Positions 11,990-22,000 of a DNA stretch of 64,000 bases are shown here, piece by piece. The stretch's first letter is position 1; each line of letters begins with the position of its first letter. This stretch comes from Euptelea pleiosperma (lineage: Eukaryota > Streptophyta > Magnoliopsida > Ranunculales > Eupteleaceae), in assembly GCA_035048495.1 (NCBI GenBank), contig CM068551.1, positions 12,960,248 through 13,024,247 of the forward strand, given 5' to 3'. Below the pieces are notes generated by a model. That model saw only the letters and a program-made list of their open reading frames with translations, was not told the DNA's origin and did not search any database. Both the position numbers and the translations under genes were made by a program.

Positions 11990-12572
11990 CTAACGGTCGT
12001 CAAGTTCTCGGAGGAGAGAGATCAGCTTCGCGCTAGTCAACGGCTTCTCGTGGTAGTCATCAATGCCTGCATCCATAAATGCTTCTATCTCCCTAGCTCG
12101 AGATCGTGCAGTGACACCCACGATCATACTACGAATACCCATCGCACGCATTTCCCTTGTCGCCTACCATAAAACAATATTCCCAAATACACACAGGTCA
12201 AAATTTGGTATATAGGTAGATAAAGGGGTAAGCATGGTAATAACATATTTATGATACAATGTTTAGCATGATTACCTGAGGCCCATCCATGATAGGCATG
12301 TCCATGTCCATCAGGATGAGGTCAAAGACCTCCCCAGCATGGCAGAGATCCACAGCTTCCTTTCCATTCACCACCTCACGGCTCTCGACACCAAGACTGA
12401 CCAGGAGTGTCCTGTGAATCAAGCGATGCATCCTACTGTCGTCGACAACAAGCGCGGTCAGTTTGTTCTTGAGTTGAAAGTGTTCTTCACTCGCAGCATA
12501 TTCCAGAGCCGAGGCTCGAGTGGCATCGTCGTTGGCTACGATTCGAAAGTTTCTCAAGCTAGAAGACCCCAT
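11990..12572 (-). CDS. type-C (ARR22/24-like) two-component response regulator
   Basis: Stand-alone receiver domain of 156 residues in two exons, 12572-12276 and 12163-11990 (stop TAG at 11992-11990). The 112-bp intron has GTAATC / GGTAG borders. Visible catalytic residues: the acidic pair D44-D45 in LVVDDS, the phosphoacceptor D89 in DLILMDMDMP, T117 in VGVTA and K139 in EKPLT, so the phosphorelay core is intact. There is no DNA-binding output domain. Size and sequence fit the type-C regulators that accept and remove phosphate from histidine-phosphotransfer proteins in cytokinin-type relays. The start chosen is the ATG of MGSSSLRNF. A pyrimidine-rich ACACAG acceptor only 6 bp upstream suggests a 5'-UTR intron. 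A broken second copy is at 36166-36917. Confidence 0.88.
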
Positions 12573-13700
12573 TCCAAACTGTGTAAAAAAAAATATACAC
12601 AACAAAACTAGATTAGAATCAAGGATGATATGTAGCTTAGCCAAAAATATGACTGGATATTTTAGTAGATATATCCAAGCCCAAGCCTGGCCCATTTATC
12701 TATTGGGATTGAAAATAGGCCCGAGCCCAGCTCAAGCACTTCAGAAGGACGCTGTTTAGTGACAAAACTGAGTTAAAATCCTTCCAAAGAGAAAAAAATC
12801 TAATGATGTAGTTACCATATAACACACTTGAGGCACCCTGTGAGGGTTTTAAAAGGGAAGTATTTACCTTTGAATCAATGAACACACTTAAGAGAGGTCA
12901 GACTACAAGGACGCTCTTCAATACTGTTGCCAATGTATCTGTAGCCCTCACACAGGGTTTAAATAAGCAGTGAAGGACGACGGTTTCCGTTTCAACTTTC
13001 TTCCAGCTGGTAAATCATGCAGCGGTAGATGGCGTGAAAAGGGGGAAGAGTGTGAATAGTAAGATTTGCAGATTGTCACTTGGCGTTATACGGTAGGTAT
13101 TCCTTGGTGGGGGCGTTGAAGGAACTTTGCCGGTACTCACAATGCATGATCTAAAACTTGATTTTTTTTCCGTCTTTAGGTTGTGGAGTATCTTACCATT
13201 TTTTATGTAGCGACAATTTGAAGATCACAAATTGTAATCTCACAGATTTTCTTGTGCGCGTGTGTGATCTGATATTTAGATACGGGTTCGTCCACGTTCA
13301 ATCGATAGAGAAACACTTGTCGTAGTTTCGTTGTTCCATCGTTCGGAGGCCACGTTGCCATCCTCATTTTTTCTAGAGTTAAATGAGGAAATTATACTAG
13401 CTTTTAATTAACCAATATGATGCATTATTAGGCTTGAATATGGGCTAGCGGTTTCTTAATGGGCCTTGAGATCCAACCCATATTGGACAAGTTTGAGCTT
13501 GAATTGACAACCTATAATGGGCCTGAGTTGGACTTATGAAACTTAAGAAAGAAGGTTTGTCGACAAGGTGGGCCTGAGCTGTGCTTCATCTTTAAGCACA
13601 TCCAGTATTGGGGTGGACCCAAGCCTGAGTAGGATCGGGACAAGCCCATTTATGAACACCTAACTGACCAGACTCAGGCTGACCATGGCCCAGACCAAAC
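12240..13700. repeat. segmental duplication, copy A
   Basis: Sequence from the first exon of the response regulator to about 13700 is collinear with blocks between 36166 and 39715 in the same orientation. Shared landmarks are CTAGAAGA.CCCATTCCAAA, CAAGGACGCTCT, GGCGTGAAAA and TTAATTAACCAATA.GATGCA. This copy is the less disrupted one. Confidence 0.8.
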
Positions 13701-13735
13701 CCAGCCCACTGACGGACCCTCATGAAAGTATTATA
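12573..13735 (-). promoter_or_regulatory. upstream region of the response regulator
   Basis: Probable 5'-UTR intron next to the start codon, followed by promoter sequence. No single motif is decisive. About 1.1 kb of it is shared with 36.9-39.7 kb, so the promoter was copied with the gene. Confidence 0.4.
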
Positions 13736-14079
13736 GCTAGGTTAGGACTTGAAGGGGCAGTCCTATTAAATTGCCGCCATTTGCATGGCCCCTAAAATTT
13801 GAAACGGGACTGTGGCATGTGACTGTTACCAAAAATCTTAAATGATGAAGCTGCTCATCGTCTATTTTAAGGATATGTACATTAAATGGTGCCCCCAATA
13901 GAAAGTTAACACATGGACCTTTGATATTGATCCCCGCCGTCGGTACCACCACAAAAATCGACCGCGGAGATTAATTCTAGTTTAAACTTCTTTACATTTA
14001 TTGCAATCATTTCTTCTACCTCGTCTTTATCGAGTCCGGTTTTGGTCACCAACGTTTTCGTCACAAACATCCCTAGGTG

Positions 14080-14345
14080 GCACATTCTTAGAGACCACTA
14101 ACCGTGTGGATGTTTGGCCCATCCCTAGGTGGACAGTGGACTTACAGACCAATAATCAGCGTGATTGGTAATGCTAACCGTTGGATAATAGTCCTTTTCA
14201 TGGGTTGATTTTCAACCGTCGGATTCAAGTATTATTTGGGTACTCAGAACAAACTGCTAGAAATCACCAATCAGGTTAGTTTTTAGTCTGTAGGTTCACC
14301 TAGGCATGAGCCAAACTTCCATACCGTCAATGCTATTTAAAAGCT
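14080..14345. mobile_element. foldback MITE, family F1
   Basis: Arms GTGGCACATTCTTAGAGACC...GGATGTTTGGCCCATCCCTAG and the complementary CACCTAGGCATGAGCC...CATACCGTCAATG. Outer ends are degraded. It abuts the next F1 copy. Confidence 0.65.
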
Positions 14346-14375
14346 AAAACTGGGATTGTGGCACGCCCCTCACAC

Positions 14376-14781
14376 GAGTAAAACTTGTGTCACAATATAT
14401 TGTGATGGAACACGGTCACAGCACTCAATACGAGACACGTGGCATACGATCAGAGGTCTTTGACCGTATGGATGTTTGACCAGTCCCTCTGTGGACCTAC
14501 AAGCCAAAAATCAGGCTGATTAGTGATTTAAAACCTTCGTATTTTTGTACCCAAATAACGCTCAATAATGCTTAAATTCCTACCGTTAAAATCAACCCGT
14601 GAAAATAACTTCAATAGAATCAGTTAGAAATTACTAATCAAGCTAATTTTTTTTGTACCGGTCCACCGAGGGACTGCCCAAACATCCATACAGTCGTCGT
14701 CCTCTAATAGTATACCACGTGGCTCATATTGAGTGCTGTGACCGTGTTCAGTCACAACATCTTGTGACACAAGTTTTACTC
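14376..14781. mobile_element. complete foldback MITE, family F1 (406 bp)
   Basis: The best-preserved copy. It begins GAGTAAAACTTGTGTCACAA and ends with the exact complement, TTGTGACACAAGTTTTACTC, and the two arms pair over most of the 406 bp. The 9-bp flanks CCCTCACAC (14367-14375) and CCCTCTCAC (14782-14790) match at 8 of 9 positions, pointing to a Mutator-type insertion. Each arm has the palindrome-rich block CCACGTGG, a G-box core. Confidence 0.82.
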
Positions 14782-14871
14782 CCCTCTCACGGGCTTCACA
14801 AGACGCTCACCCAGAGTAGAATGATGATGGAGGTTCATCGTTAACGTTGATGACGGACGACTGTGTGGGCC

Positions 14872-15155
14872 ACGTGGCACACTCTTTAAAGACTCCTGAC
14901 CGTATGAATGTTTGACCCTTCCCTAGGTACGTAGACCAACATACCAAAAATCAGCTTGATTAGTGATTTCTAACCTTTGGATCTGAACACCCCAAATAAT
15001 GTTCGAAATCCACGGTTAAGAATAAACCATGGAAAGAATCTAATCTGAGGGATAGAAATTACTAATCAGGTTGAATTATAGTATGCAAGTCCATCTAGGG
15101 ATGGGTCAAACATCCATATGGTCAGTGGTCTCTAAGAGTGTGCCACGTGGCTCAT
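14872..15155. mobile_element. foldback MITE, family F1
   Basis: Left arm GCCACGTGGCACACTCTTTA, right arm its near-complement TCTAAGAGTGTGCCACGTGGC. The middle is the family core with AAAATCAGCTTGATTAGTGA. Third F1 copy in 1.1 kb. Confidence 0.75.
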
Positions 15156-16029
15156 ACTATGGCTAATGTTAGTTTATTGAGGGAGGATCACCCACGCCAA
15201 GAGTTTACAGCCCAACAGTTTGCTCAGCCTTATCAGGTTCCTTTATCATCCCCATCAAGAGTCAATGGAGGATGTACATCTAGAGGCCGATGTGGAGCTA
15301 GAGGAGGATGTTCCTTCTTCTATTCCTTCTTTCTAAAATGCTTCAACTTTTTTCTGAGCAGATTCTATGAATCAATATCTTTCGCTCGCTAGTTGTTTTG
15401 TGCATTTCCCTTTCATTTAATAGGTGTGGGGGAAAAAATATCAGATCTATCCCACATAATCTTTGAGGTCAGACGATTCGTATATCGATGATGATTCGGC
15501 AAATCTAGAGCTTCAGGACAGAACTTCTTCTTTGTTGCGGATGATAGGATAATCTCCGAAAGAGGGGTGGTTGTACCTGTTAACAACAATCCAACGCTCA
15601 AGTCAATTTAGGGTGTTTTAACAGGGTTTCGAGATATAAAAAATAAGATTCAGAGTTAGACAATCTGGATCTAAAGAGCAAGATCCCCTCCTCAGTTCTG
15701 AGTGTCATGAATTTATAACCTCAGAACTGACGTGACTTACCTTCTACGTGTCCACTTCTCACTAGTTAGATTTGATTTGGAGAGATTCTATTATGACACA
15801 ACCTCTTCTTGTTGGATCTGAACTCCTTCAATTCAATTATATCTTGAATGACTGAGGTGGCACCCTTCGTGGTAGATATTTGAATGGAAGGACGTGGGAA
15901 TTGACGTAATAATCAACCTTATCTCCATGTGGCGATTATGCAATAGATAAGTAAATAATTAACCTAGTTGTAGTTTAAAACACTTATATGTTAGTAGAGT
16001 TCTATTACTTGTCGGTAATTGATAGCATG
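15156..16029. other. stretch without supported gene
   Basis: A short plus-strand frame at 15216-15330 reads HPHQESMEDVHLEADVELEE before a stop. It looks like a retroelement-type acidic tail but I cannot name it. The rest shows nothing recognisable. Confidence 0.35.
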
Positions 16030-16510
16030 TCATACCCGCCAAGTATATCGTGATCTTGCCGGGGTGAGTTGAATGTCACTCCCATCAAATATGCTGTTGA
16101 ACTTGTCAGGATGAGTTGAATGTCATTCCCGTCAAGTATGATGTTTAAGTTGTCGGGATGAGTTGAGCGTCATTCTCGTCAAGAATGTTGTTGAACTTGT
16201 CGGATTGAGTTGAATGTCACTCCCGTCAAGTATGCTGTTGAACTTGTCGGGATGAGTTGTGCGTCATTCTCGTCAAGTATGATGTCGAACTTTGTCAGGA
16301 TGAGTTGAATATCACTCCTGTTAAGTTTGCTGTTGAATTTGTCGGGATGAGTTGAGTGTCACTCCCGTCAAGTATGTTGTTGAACTTGTCGGGATGAATT
16401 GAGTGTCACTCTCATCAAGTATGTCGTTGAACTTATCGGGATGAGTTGAATGTCACTCCCATCAAGTATGTCGTTGAATGATTTGTCGGGAATGATTGAA
16501 TGCTATACCG
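16030..16510. repeat. 47-bp minisatellite, about ten copies
   Basis: Tandem units of about 47 bp built on CTTGTCGGGATGAGTTGAAT followed by GTCACTCCCGTCAAGTATG. Units differ by point changes and one short deletion. The array is flanked by unrelated AT-rich sequence. Confidence 0.9.
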
Positions 16511-18029
16511 ATAAATTATTATTTAGACCTTCAATGCTCTCTGCTACTTACCTGTTCCAAGATGCACTTTTCTCGGATGTCTTATCTGACATGTGGCCCA
16601 TAATTTGCTTGCAATGTCGTACGACTGGAAAAGAAAAAAGGTTGATAGCTGTCTCTGTAGGTTTCTTCGGCGCATTTATTCACACATGCCTCAAGATGTC
16701 AGGTGTCAACTTTTCATATTCCACACGTGCTATGTAAGTGCCACTTATAATCATCTTGTTAACCGAAAAATATGATACCCACACCTACCCTAAACTACCT
16801 TCTTTTCCCTAAAATAAGGTGGAAAACTTATAAAACCATGTCCAAACCTACTCTAAAGTACACCCTATTTTAGGGTAACCTTAAATCCTACCCTAAAGTT
16901 ATGGTAGGATTTAGGGTGAGATTCTAAAATTGTGTTCTCCAATTTCTTCTCATTTTCTATTAATTCCACTCAATGTCCTCCCATCTTTTCACTTAAAACC
17001 ACCTATGCAACCCCCCCATTTTCTATTAATTTCATCAATATCCTCTCCTCTTTTCACTTAATGCCACCTATGTCCCCCTCTTGTCAATAGAGGAAAAAAT
17101 AAGCAAAAAAAGCTAAAGAAAAGAGGAAAAAAATATATTTTTATTTTTTATGTGTAGAGAAGGGTACAGTTTAGGGTGGACCATTGAAGAGCTTTTTAAG
17201 TTTTAGTTAAGGGAGAGATTTTCCTACCCTACTTTAAGTGTTTAGGGTACAGTAGGGTTGGAGATGCTCATAACCCCATCACATGTTGGTAGTGGGTAAC
17301 ACACATACACTAAAACAAAACAGACCTTGACTTTAACAAGCTTACCTTTGGTAGTCTCAACCCAAGCTTTCGCCAAAAAAAAAAGGTGATAGCTAATCTT
17401 ATAATGGTCGTTGCTGATATACTCATTGCATCATCATCTTTCCTTGAGTCTTTTTATATTGTGTCTTTTACACCAACGACCATGATGCTTCGGGATCAAG
17501 CTTCGTCACCCACCTCATCACCAGAGAAAAAGATAAACTTCTTTTAGGTTATTTTTAAAATGTGTTTCTTTTTTTGTTAATTTGGTTGATTTTGCTTTAT
17601 TTATCTTAGTCTAACATTTCAATTACTCCAGGAAATTGCACAACGTAAGATCTCCTACGGAAAATAGATACGCTGCTTAGATAATTGTAATCATCCTTTA
17701 TACCGACCTTTTTGGGTTGTTTGCCATAATTGTTGTTTGAATGCCAAAAGTGCGCAATAGATATCATATGGTTTCAAACATCCAGATGGTTTGCTATTTG
17801 GCGTAATTGGAGCTCTTGGCTAGTGTTTGGGTCAAACTCTTAGGTAACTGGTTTAATCCTAGTTTTCTAGAGGAAAAAAAAATTACTGTAAGAAAATTAA
17901 TGAGATCACCGATTCTTTTTGTTTGCCTGTAAGAAAATATAACATCATTGTAACATTGATTGGACAATTGTTTTTCAGTAAAATCTAATTTTGGTTCCCA
18001 AACCACTTTTACTTTTCATATTGGTATGT
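16511..18029. other. stretch without supported gene
   Basis: AT-rich. It has a segment rich in CCTACCCTAAA and its complement at 16780-17250, ending GGTTGGAGATGCTC, reminiscent of MITE ends but without a clear partner. A weak plus-strand open stretch near 17460-17545 may be an exon, but I cannot support it. Confidence 0.35.
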
Positions 18030-18038
18030 TTCTTTCAA

Positions 18039-18860
18039 GGGAATTTTTGACATACCCCCCCCCCCCCCCCCCCCCCCCCCCCGATTTGACATACCCCCTA
18101 TGACTCGGTCCACTGTCATTTGACCAGTGTTGACCCGAGTTGAATACGAAATTTTGTACTAAAGGATGAAAGTGCCCTTATCTTCAACTTTAGAACTAGG
18201 GTTTGGGTTTAGGCCAAAACCCAAACCCCAAATCAAACATGAAAAGAGGAGATTAAAAATAAAAATTAAAACCCATATAGGTAAACTTGAGATTTTTTTT
18301 ACAATTTTTTGATGAATTAAACGAATATTGAGAAGAAAAAATTCCCCCAAACAAAATAGATAAAACTCATGAAGGATTATTTTAAAATTGAGAGAACCCT
18401 CTTTCCAAAATCCATGTCTCGAAAGCTTAAAATATAAATTGCTTTGTCTTGCTTTTCATTTATGTTAATGAAAATTTTAAAACTAAAATTTTATGCTTTT
18501 TTTTTTTTTTTTAACCTTGGGTTTTAAATTATTGCCAGAGTTGTGGCCGGCTGACCATGAGACTCCGGTGGGATGGTCGCCGGTGATGGGCGGCCAACCC
18601 ATTGGAATCCCTTGGCTGGCCATCCACCATAGCCGTTTGTGGGGTTTGGGTTTCTTCTCAAACCCTTGTGTCAAAGGTTGAAGACATGGACTTTTTTGCC
18701 ATTTAGTAAAAAAATTGGTAGTCAACTCAGGACAACACTGGTCAAATGACCGTGGACCGAGTCATAGGGGGGTATGTCAGCTTTTTCAAATTGTGGGTGG
18801 GGGAGAAGGGGGGTATGTCAAATTTTAAAGATAACATGGGGGGGTATGTCAAAAATTCCC
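18039..18860. mobile_element. foldback Mutator-like element, TSD TTCTTTCAA
   Basis: Begins GGGAATTTTTGACATACCC and ends with the complement GTCAAAAATTCCC. The inverted arms reach over 100 bp inward (GACTCGGTCCAC / GTGGACCGAGTC; TGACCAGTGTTG / CAACACTGGTCA). Perfect 9-bp duplications TTCTTTCAA lie at 18030-18038 and 18861-18869. There is no transposase. The middle is a GC-richer segment with a GCCGGC-type core near 18545. Confidence 0.88.
18055..18082 (+). repeat. poly-C tract (28 C)
   Basis: Uninterrupted run of 28 cytosines expanded from a GACATACCCCC motif in the left arm of the foldback element. The matching right arm has only short G runs, so the expansion came after insertion or is an assembly artefact. 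Confidence 0.9.
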
Positions 18861-18919
18861 TTCTTTCAATTGCAAAGAACTACATGAAGTGCAAAAAAGC
18901 TATGTTTCTTCATATTGTA

Positions 18920-19057
18920 TGTTTTTTTTTTGCTAGGTAAGCCTGTTTTTCAAGAGATCAGTAACTCGAAGAAGGTGAGTTTTGAACCCAGGTCTATGGT
19001 ATCATCACCCACAAACTTTACCAACTGAGCAAGTTTGATTGGCGAAGTCGAATGCAG
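18920..19057 (-). mobile_element. tRNA-derived SINE
   Basis: Minus strand reads GCTCAGTTGGTAAAG (A-box-like) then CCTGGGTTCAAAACTC (B-box-like), followed by a 3' part ending in an A tract (poly-T on the plus strand near 18920). A second copy with the same order is at 28838-28965. It cannot fold as a working tRNA, so a SINE is the better reading. Confidence 0.65.
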
Positions 19058-22000
19058 GATTTACCAAGAGAGATTCAGCACGACCATCCATCAATGGTAT
19101 GTTTTCGATCCAGTGCCTTGTTTAGAAGTTACTATACATATGCTCAAATGTAAGGAAATTTGTGTTTAAGGCACCTGCACAAGGATAATTCTCCTCAAAT
19201 TTCCACATTGCAGCAAAAAATACGGGAACCGCCTTTCTTTTTTTGGAAAAGGAAAATGATGTGTGGACTTTCTTTGAGCCATATTTGATACAGTTTGAAT
19301 GACTGATGTAGAATGATATGATGAATTCGGGTATCTTCTACATATTCCATTTTGTTCTATATTTATTTCTATTTTATTAAGAAATACAACTTGAGGAATA
19401 TTTTGTTGCTCTTATGATTGTTTGGAATTTAAATTTAACAATGCTACAATATCATAAGCATTTGTAGTCTGTACAAATTCAAACCTGAGCATATTTGGTT
19501 TATTGGACTTTGTATTGAAAAATAACCAGTACGTTCTCTTTAATTAGAAATACCTAGAAGGGAGATGTGATTAGGTTATTCAAAAATTAATCTAACATAT
19601 CACAAGTTTACTGGTCAATGTAAGGTGATAAACTAGCATGTCTTAGTTGATTGATAAAAGGATTATCACAACCGACTCAAATCAAATATACATCTGTGGT
19701 ATATTGTCTTTTCGTCGTTTGATCTAATCAATAGAATTAGCGGAACAACAATCAAACATCCACAAGATAATGAGTTTTTACGTGGAAACCTTAGCCAATG
19801 AAAACCACGGGACCACGTCCAGACGGAAAGTATCACTAACTGGAAAGTTAAACGAAACAAAGGTTACCTACGTAGCACCGTTGCAAATGTAGCTTCCAAC
19901 CTTAGCCAAGGCCTACTGATATTCGCTCAAAAGTGTCTATTTTAAGCAATTATCCTTTTAACGTTATCACACTCTCTTATGTAAAACTATCATTTTTATC
20001 AACTTTTCTACGTAATAGTAAACACTATCATTTTTATCAACTTTTCTACGTAATAGTTTCTCTCATTGTGTAGAACATGCTTTTCTGCACAAAATGGTGT
20101 ATTTGCATGCACTTATAAGCATTTATTTGACCTACATGTGAAGCAGTTTTGAATTATTCTCATTACGTGATTTTTCTATCGCAGGAGCACTAGTGGACAA
20201 TTTTAATAGAATGCGGGCCCGCAATTAACCTCCAGAACCTACAATCAAAGCTTTAGAGCCAGCAGACCGAGGATGAGAAGATGTAGGCCAAGAGCGGGAA
20301 AAACTAGAGAGACAGAAGAACCTGAGAGAAGACCAAGAGAGAAAGAGGAAGAATCGAGCCCCGAGTGAAGAGAATAAAGGCATTAAAGCTTGACCAACAC
20401 ACACAAGTCAAAGAATTGTTCAGTTAGTGAAGCATGCCGAAGACCAAGTCAAAGACTAGGGTTCCAGACCCTCTACTAGCATTTTTTCATAATTTTGTAA
20501 TATTTTCTCTCTCTTTCTCTAGATCCTCATTCACTCTCTGCTCACAAATCTCAATCATCAAATCCTATCTCCCTTTGCAACCACTCAATCCTACGGCCTA
20601 CCCTGGCCGATCTCTGTTATTATCCAGACTATTTTCTAAGTTAATCTGTTTAAGTACGGATCCTCGATCCTTTGATCCATTAGCCTGTAGATGCATTAGC
20701 TGACATGTGGCAGGCTTAGAATTGACCAATGGCCCACCGACATCGTCACTTGGACCCACTATTCCCCTGGCCCATAATCATTGTACTCTGAACCCACGAT
20801 TTTGGTATGGCCCGCAGCCCATAAAAATCATGGCCCAGCCATTTAGTGGACCCCGCGATGTTAAAATGTTTTAAATTAAAAATAAAAAAAGGGAGGGTCC
20901 ACTAAATGGGGAAATCCCCTAAAGAAAGAAAATAAGTTTTCTTTTTAATATATATATATATATATTTTTAAGATTATTTTTTTTTCAAAAAAATCCCTAA
21001 TTTCCATTAAGGAAAGTAGGGAGCTTTTAAGGGGAAGGAGAGGGGCTTGTTTGAACCCTAATCCCTATCCCCTCTCCTTCCCCAAAACCCCCTTCTCCTT
21101 ATTCCCCTTCTCGTTTGGCCCGTTTGCTCCTCTTCTTCTTCATCTTCTTCATCTTCTTCACCTTCTTCACCTTCTTCTCACGTTTTTACCGGAGTTGCAG
21201 GCTGCAACTCCGGCTGCCACCACTAGCAGCACCTCTGCCGGCTGCACACCACGCACCCTGCAACGCCTCCTCCACTGTCCAGGTGCGCTCAACGCCCTCT
21301 TCTCCGCCTGCACCTCACCTACAGCAGCTCTTTCTCCACGCTGCCATCACTGCCTGCATCATCTTGCCACCATCGGTCACCGCCTGCCACTGCAACCAGC
21401 ACCGTGCAGCCCCCTCCTCCTTCGCTGGTTCTCCTCAACGCCCTTCACGTGTTGCTTATGCGGTGAGTTGCATCTTCTTCCTCTTCCTATTCTTCTTCTT
21501 CTTCTTCTAGCTCTTTAGCCGCCTGGTTCTCCATACCACCCCTCCATCTTCATGCCTTAGTCCACCACAGTAGCAGATCCTCACGCCATTTCTCTCCTAC
21601 CTTGCTGGTCGTCTGGTGGAGCTGTGGGATCCATTAGTACCCTCACAACCCCACGTCCTGCAACACCACCGAAACTCCAATCGGTTCATGTCCAGCCACC
21701 TCCACTTGTTGTGCATTCCATCTACTCCTTTTGTGCACATCAACGGTGCTACTTCCAGTGGCATCCTTCACCACAGCCTTTTGCACAACCTCCTCATGCA
21801 ACCACCAACCATTCTCCTTCGCTCAAAGGTAAAATCAGTGGTTGGTCTCTCTCTCTTCCTCTAAACTTCTCTCTAGTTTCTCAGTTCTATCTCTTTTTCT
21901 CTATCTAGGTCTAGTTTTATCTCTCTTCATTCTCTTCTTTCTTTCTCTCTAAAATTCCCTCTTCTTTCTCTCTCACCTTTTCTCTCTCTAGAGACATCTT

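Noticed and set aside
12339..12611. 90-codon plus-strand open frame
   Set aside because: Antisense shadow of the response-regulator exon.
18920..19057. A functional tRNA gene
   Set aside because: A- and B-box-like parts are present, but the acceptor and anticodon stems do not form and it ends in an A tract, so SINE is the better call.
21051..21518. 155-codon plus-strand open frame
   Set aside because: Pyrimidine-rich low-complexity sequence within the solo LTR C; leucine/proline/serine runs reflect base composition.
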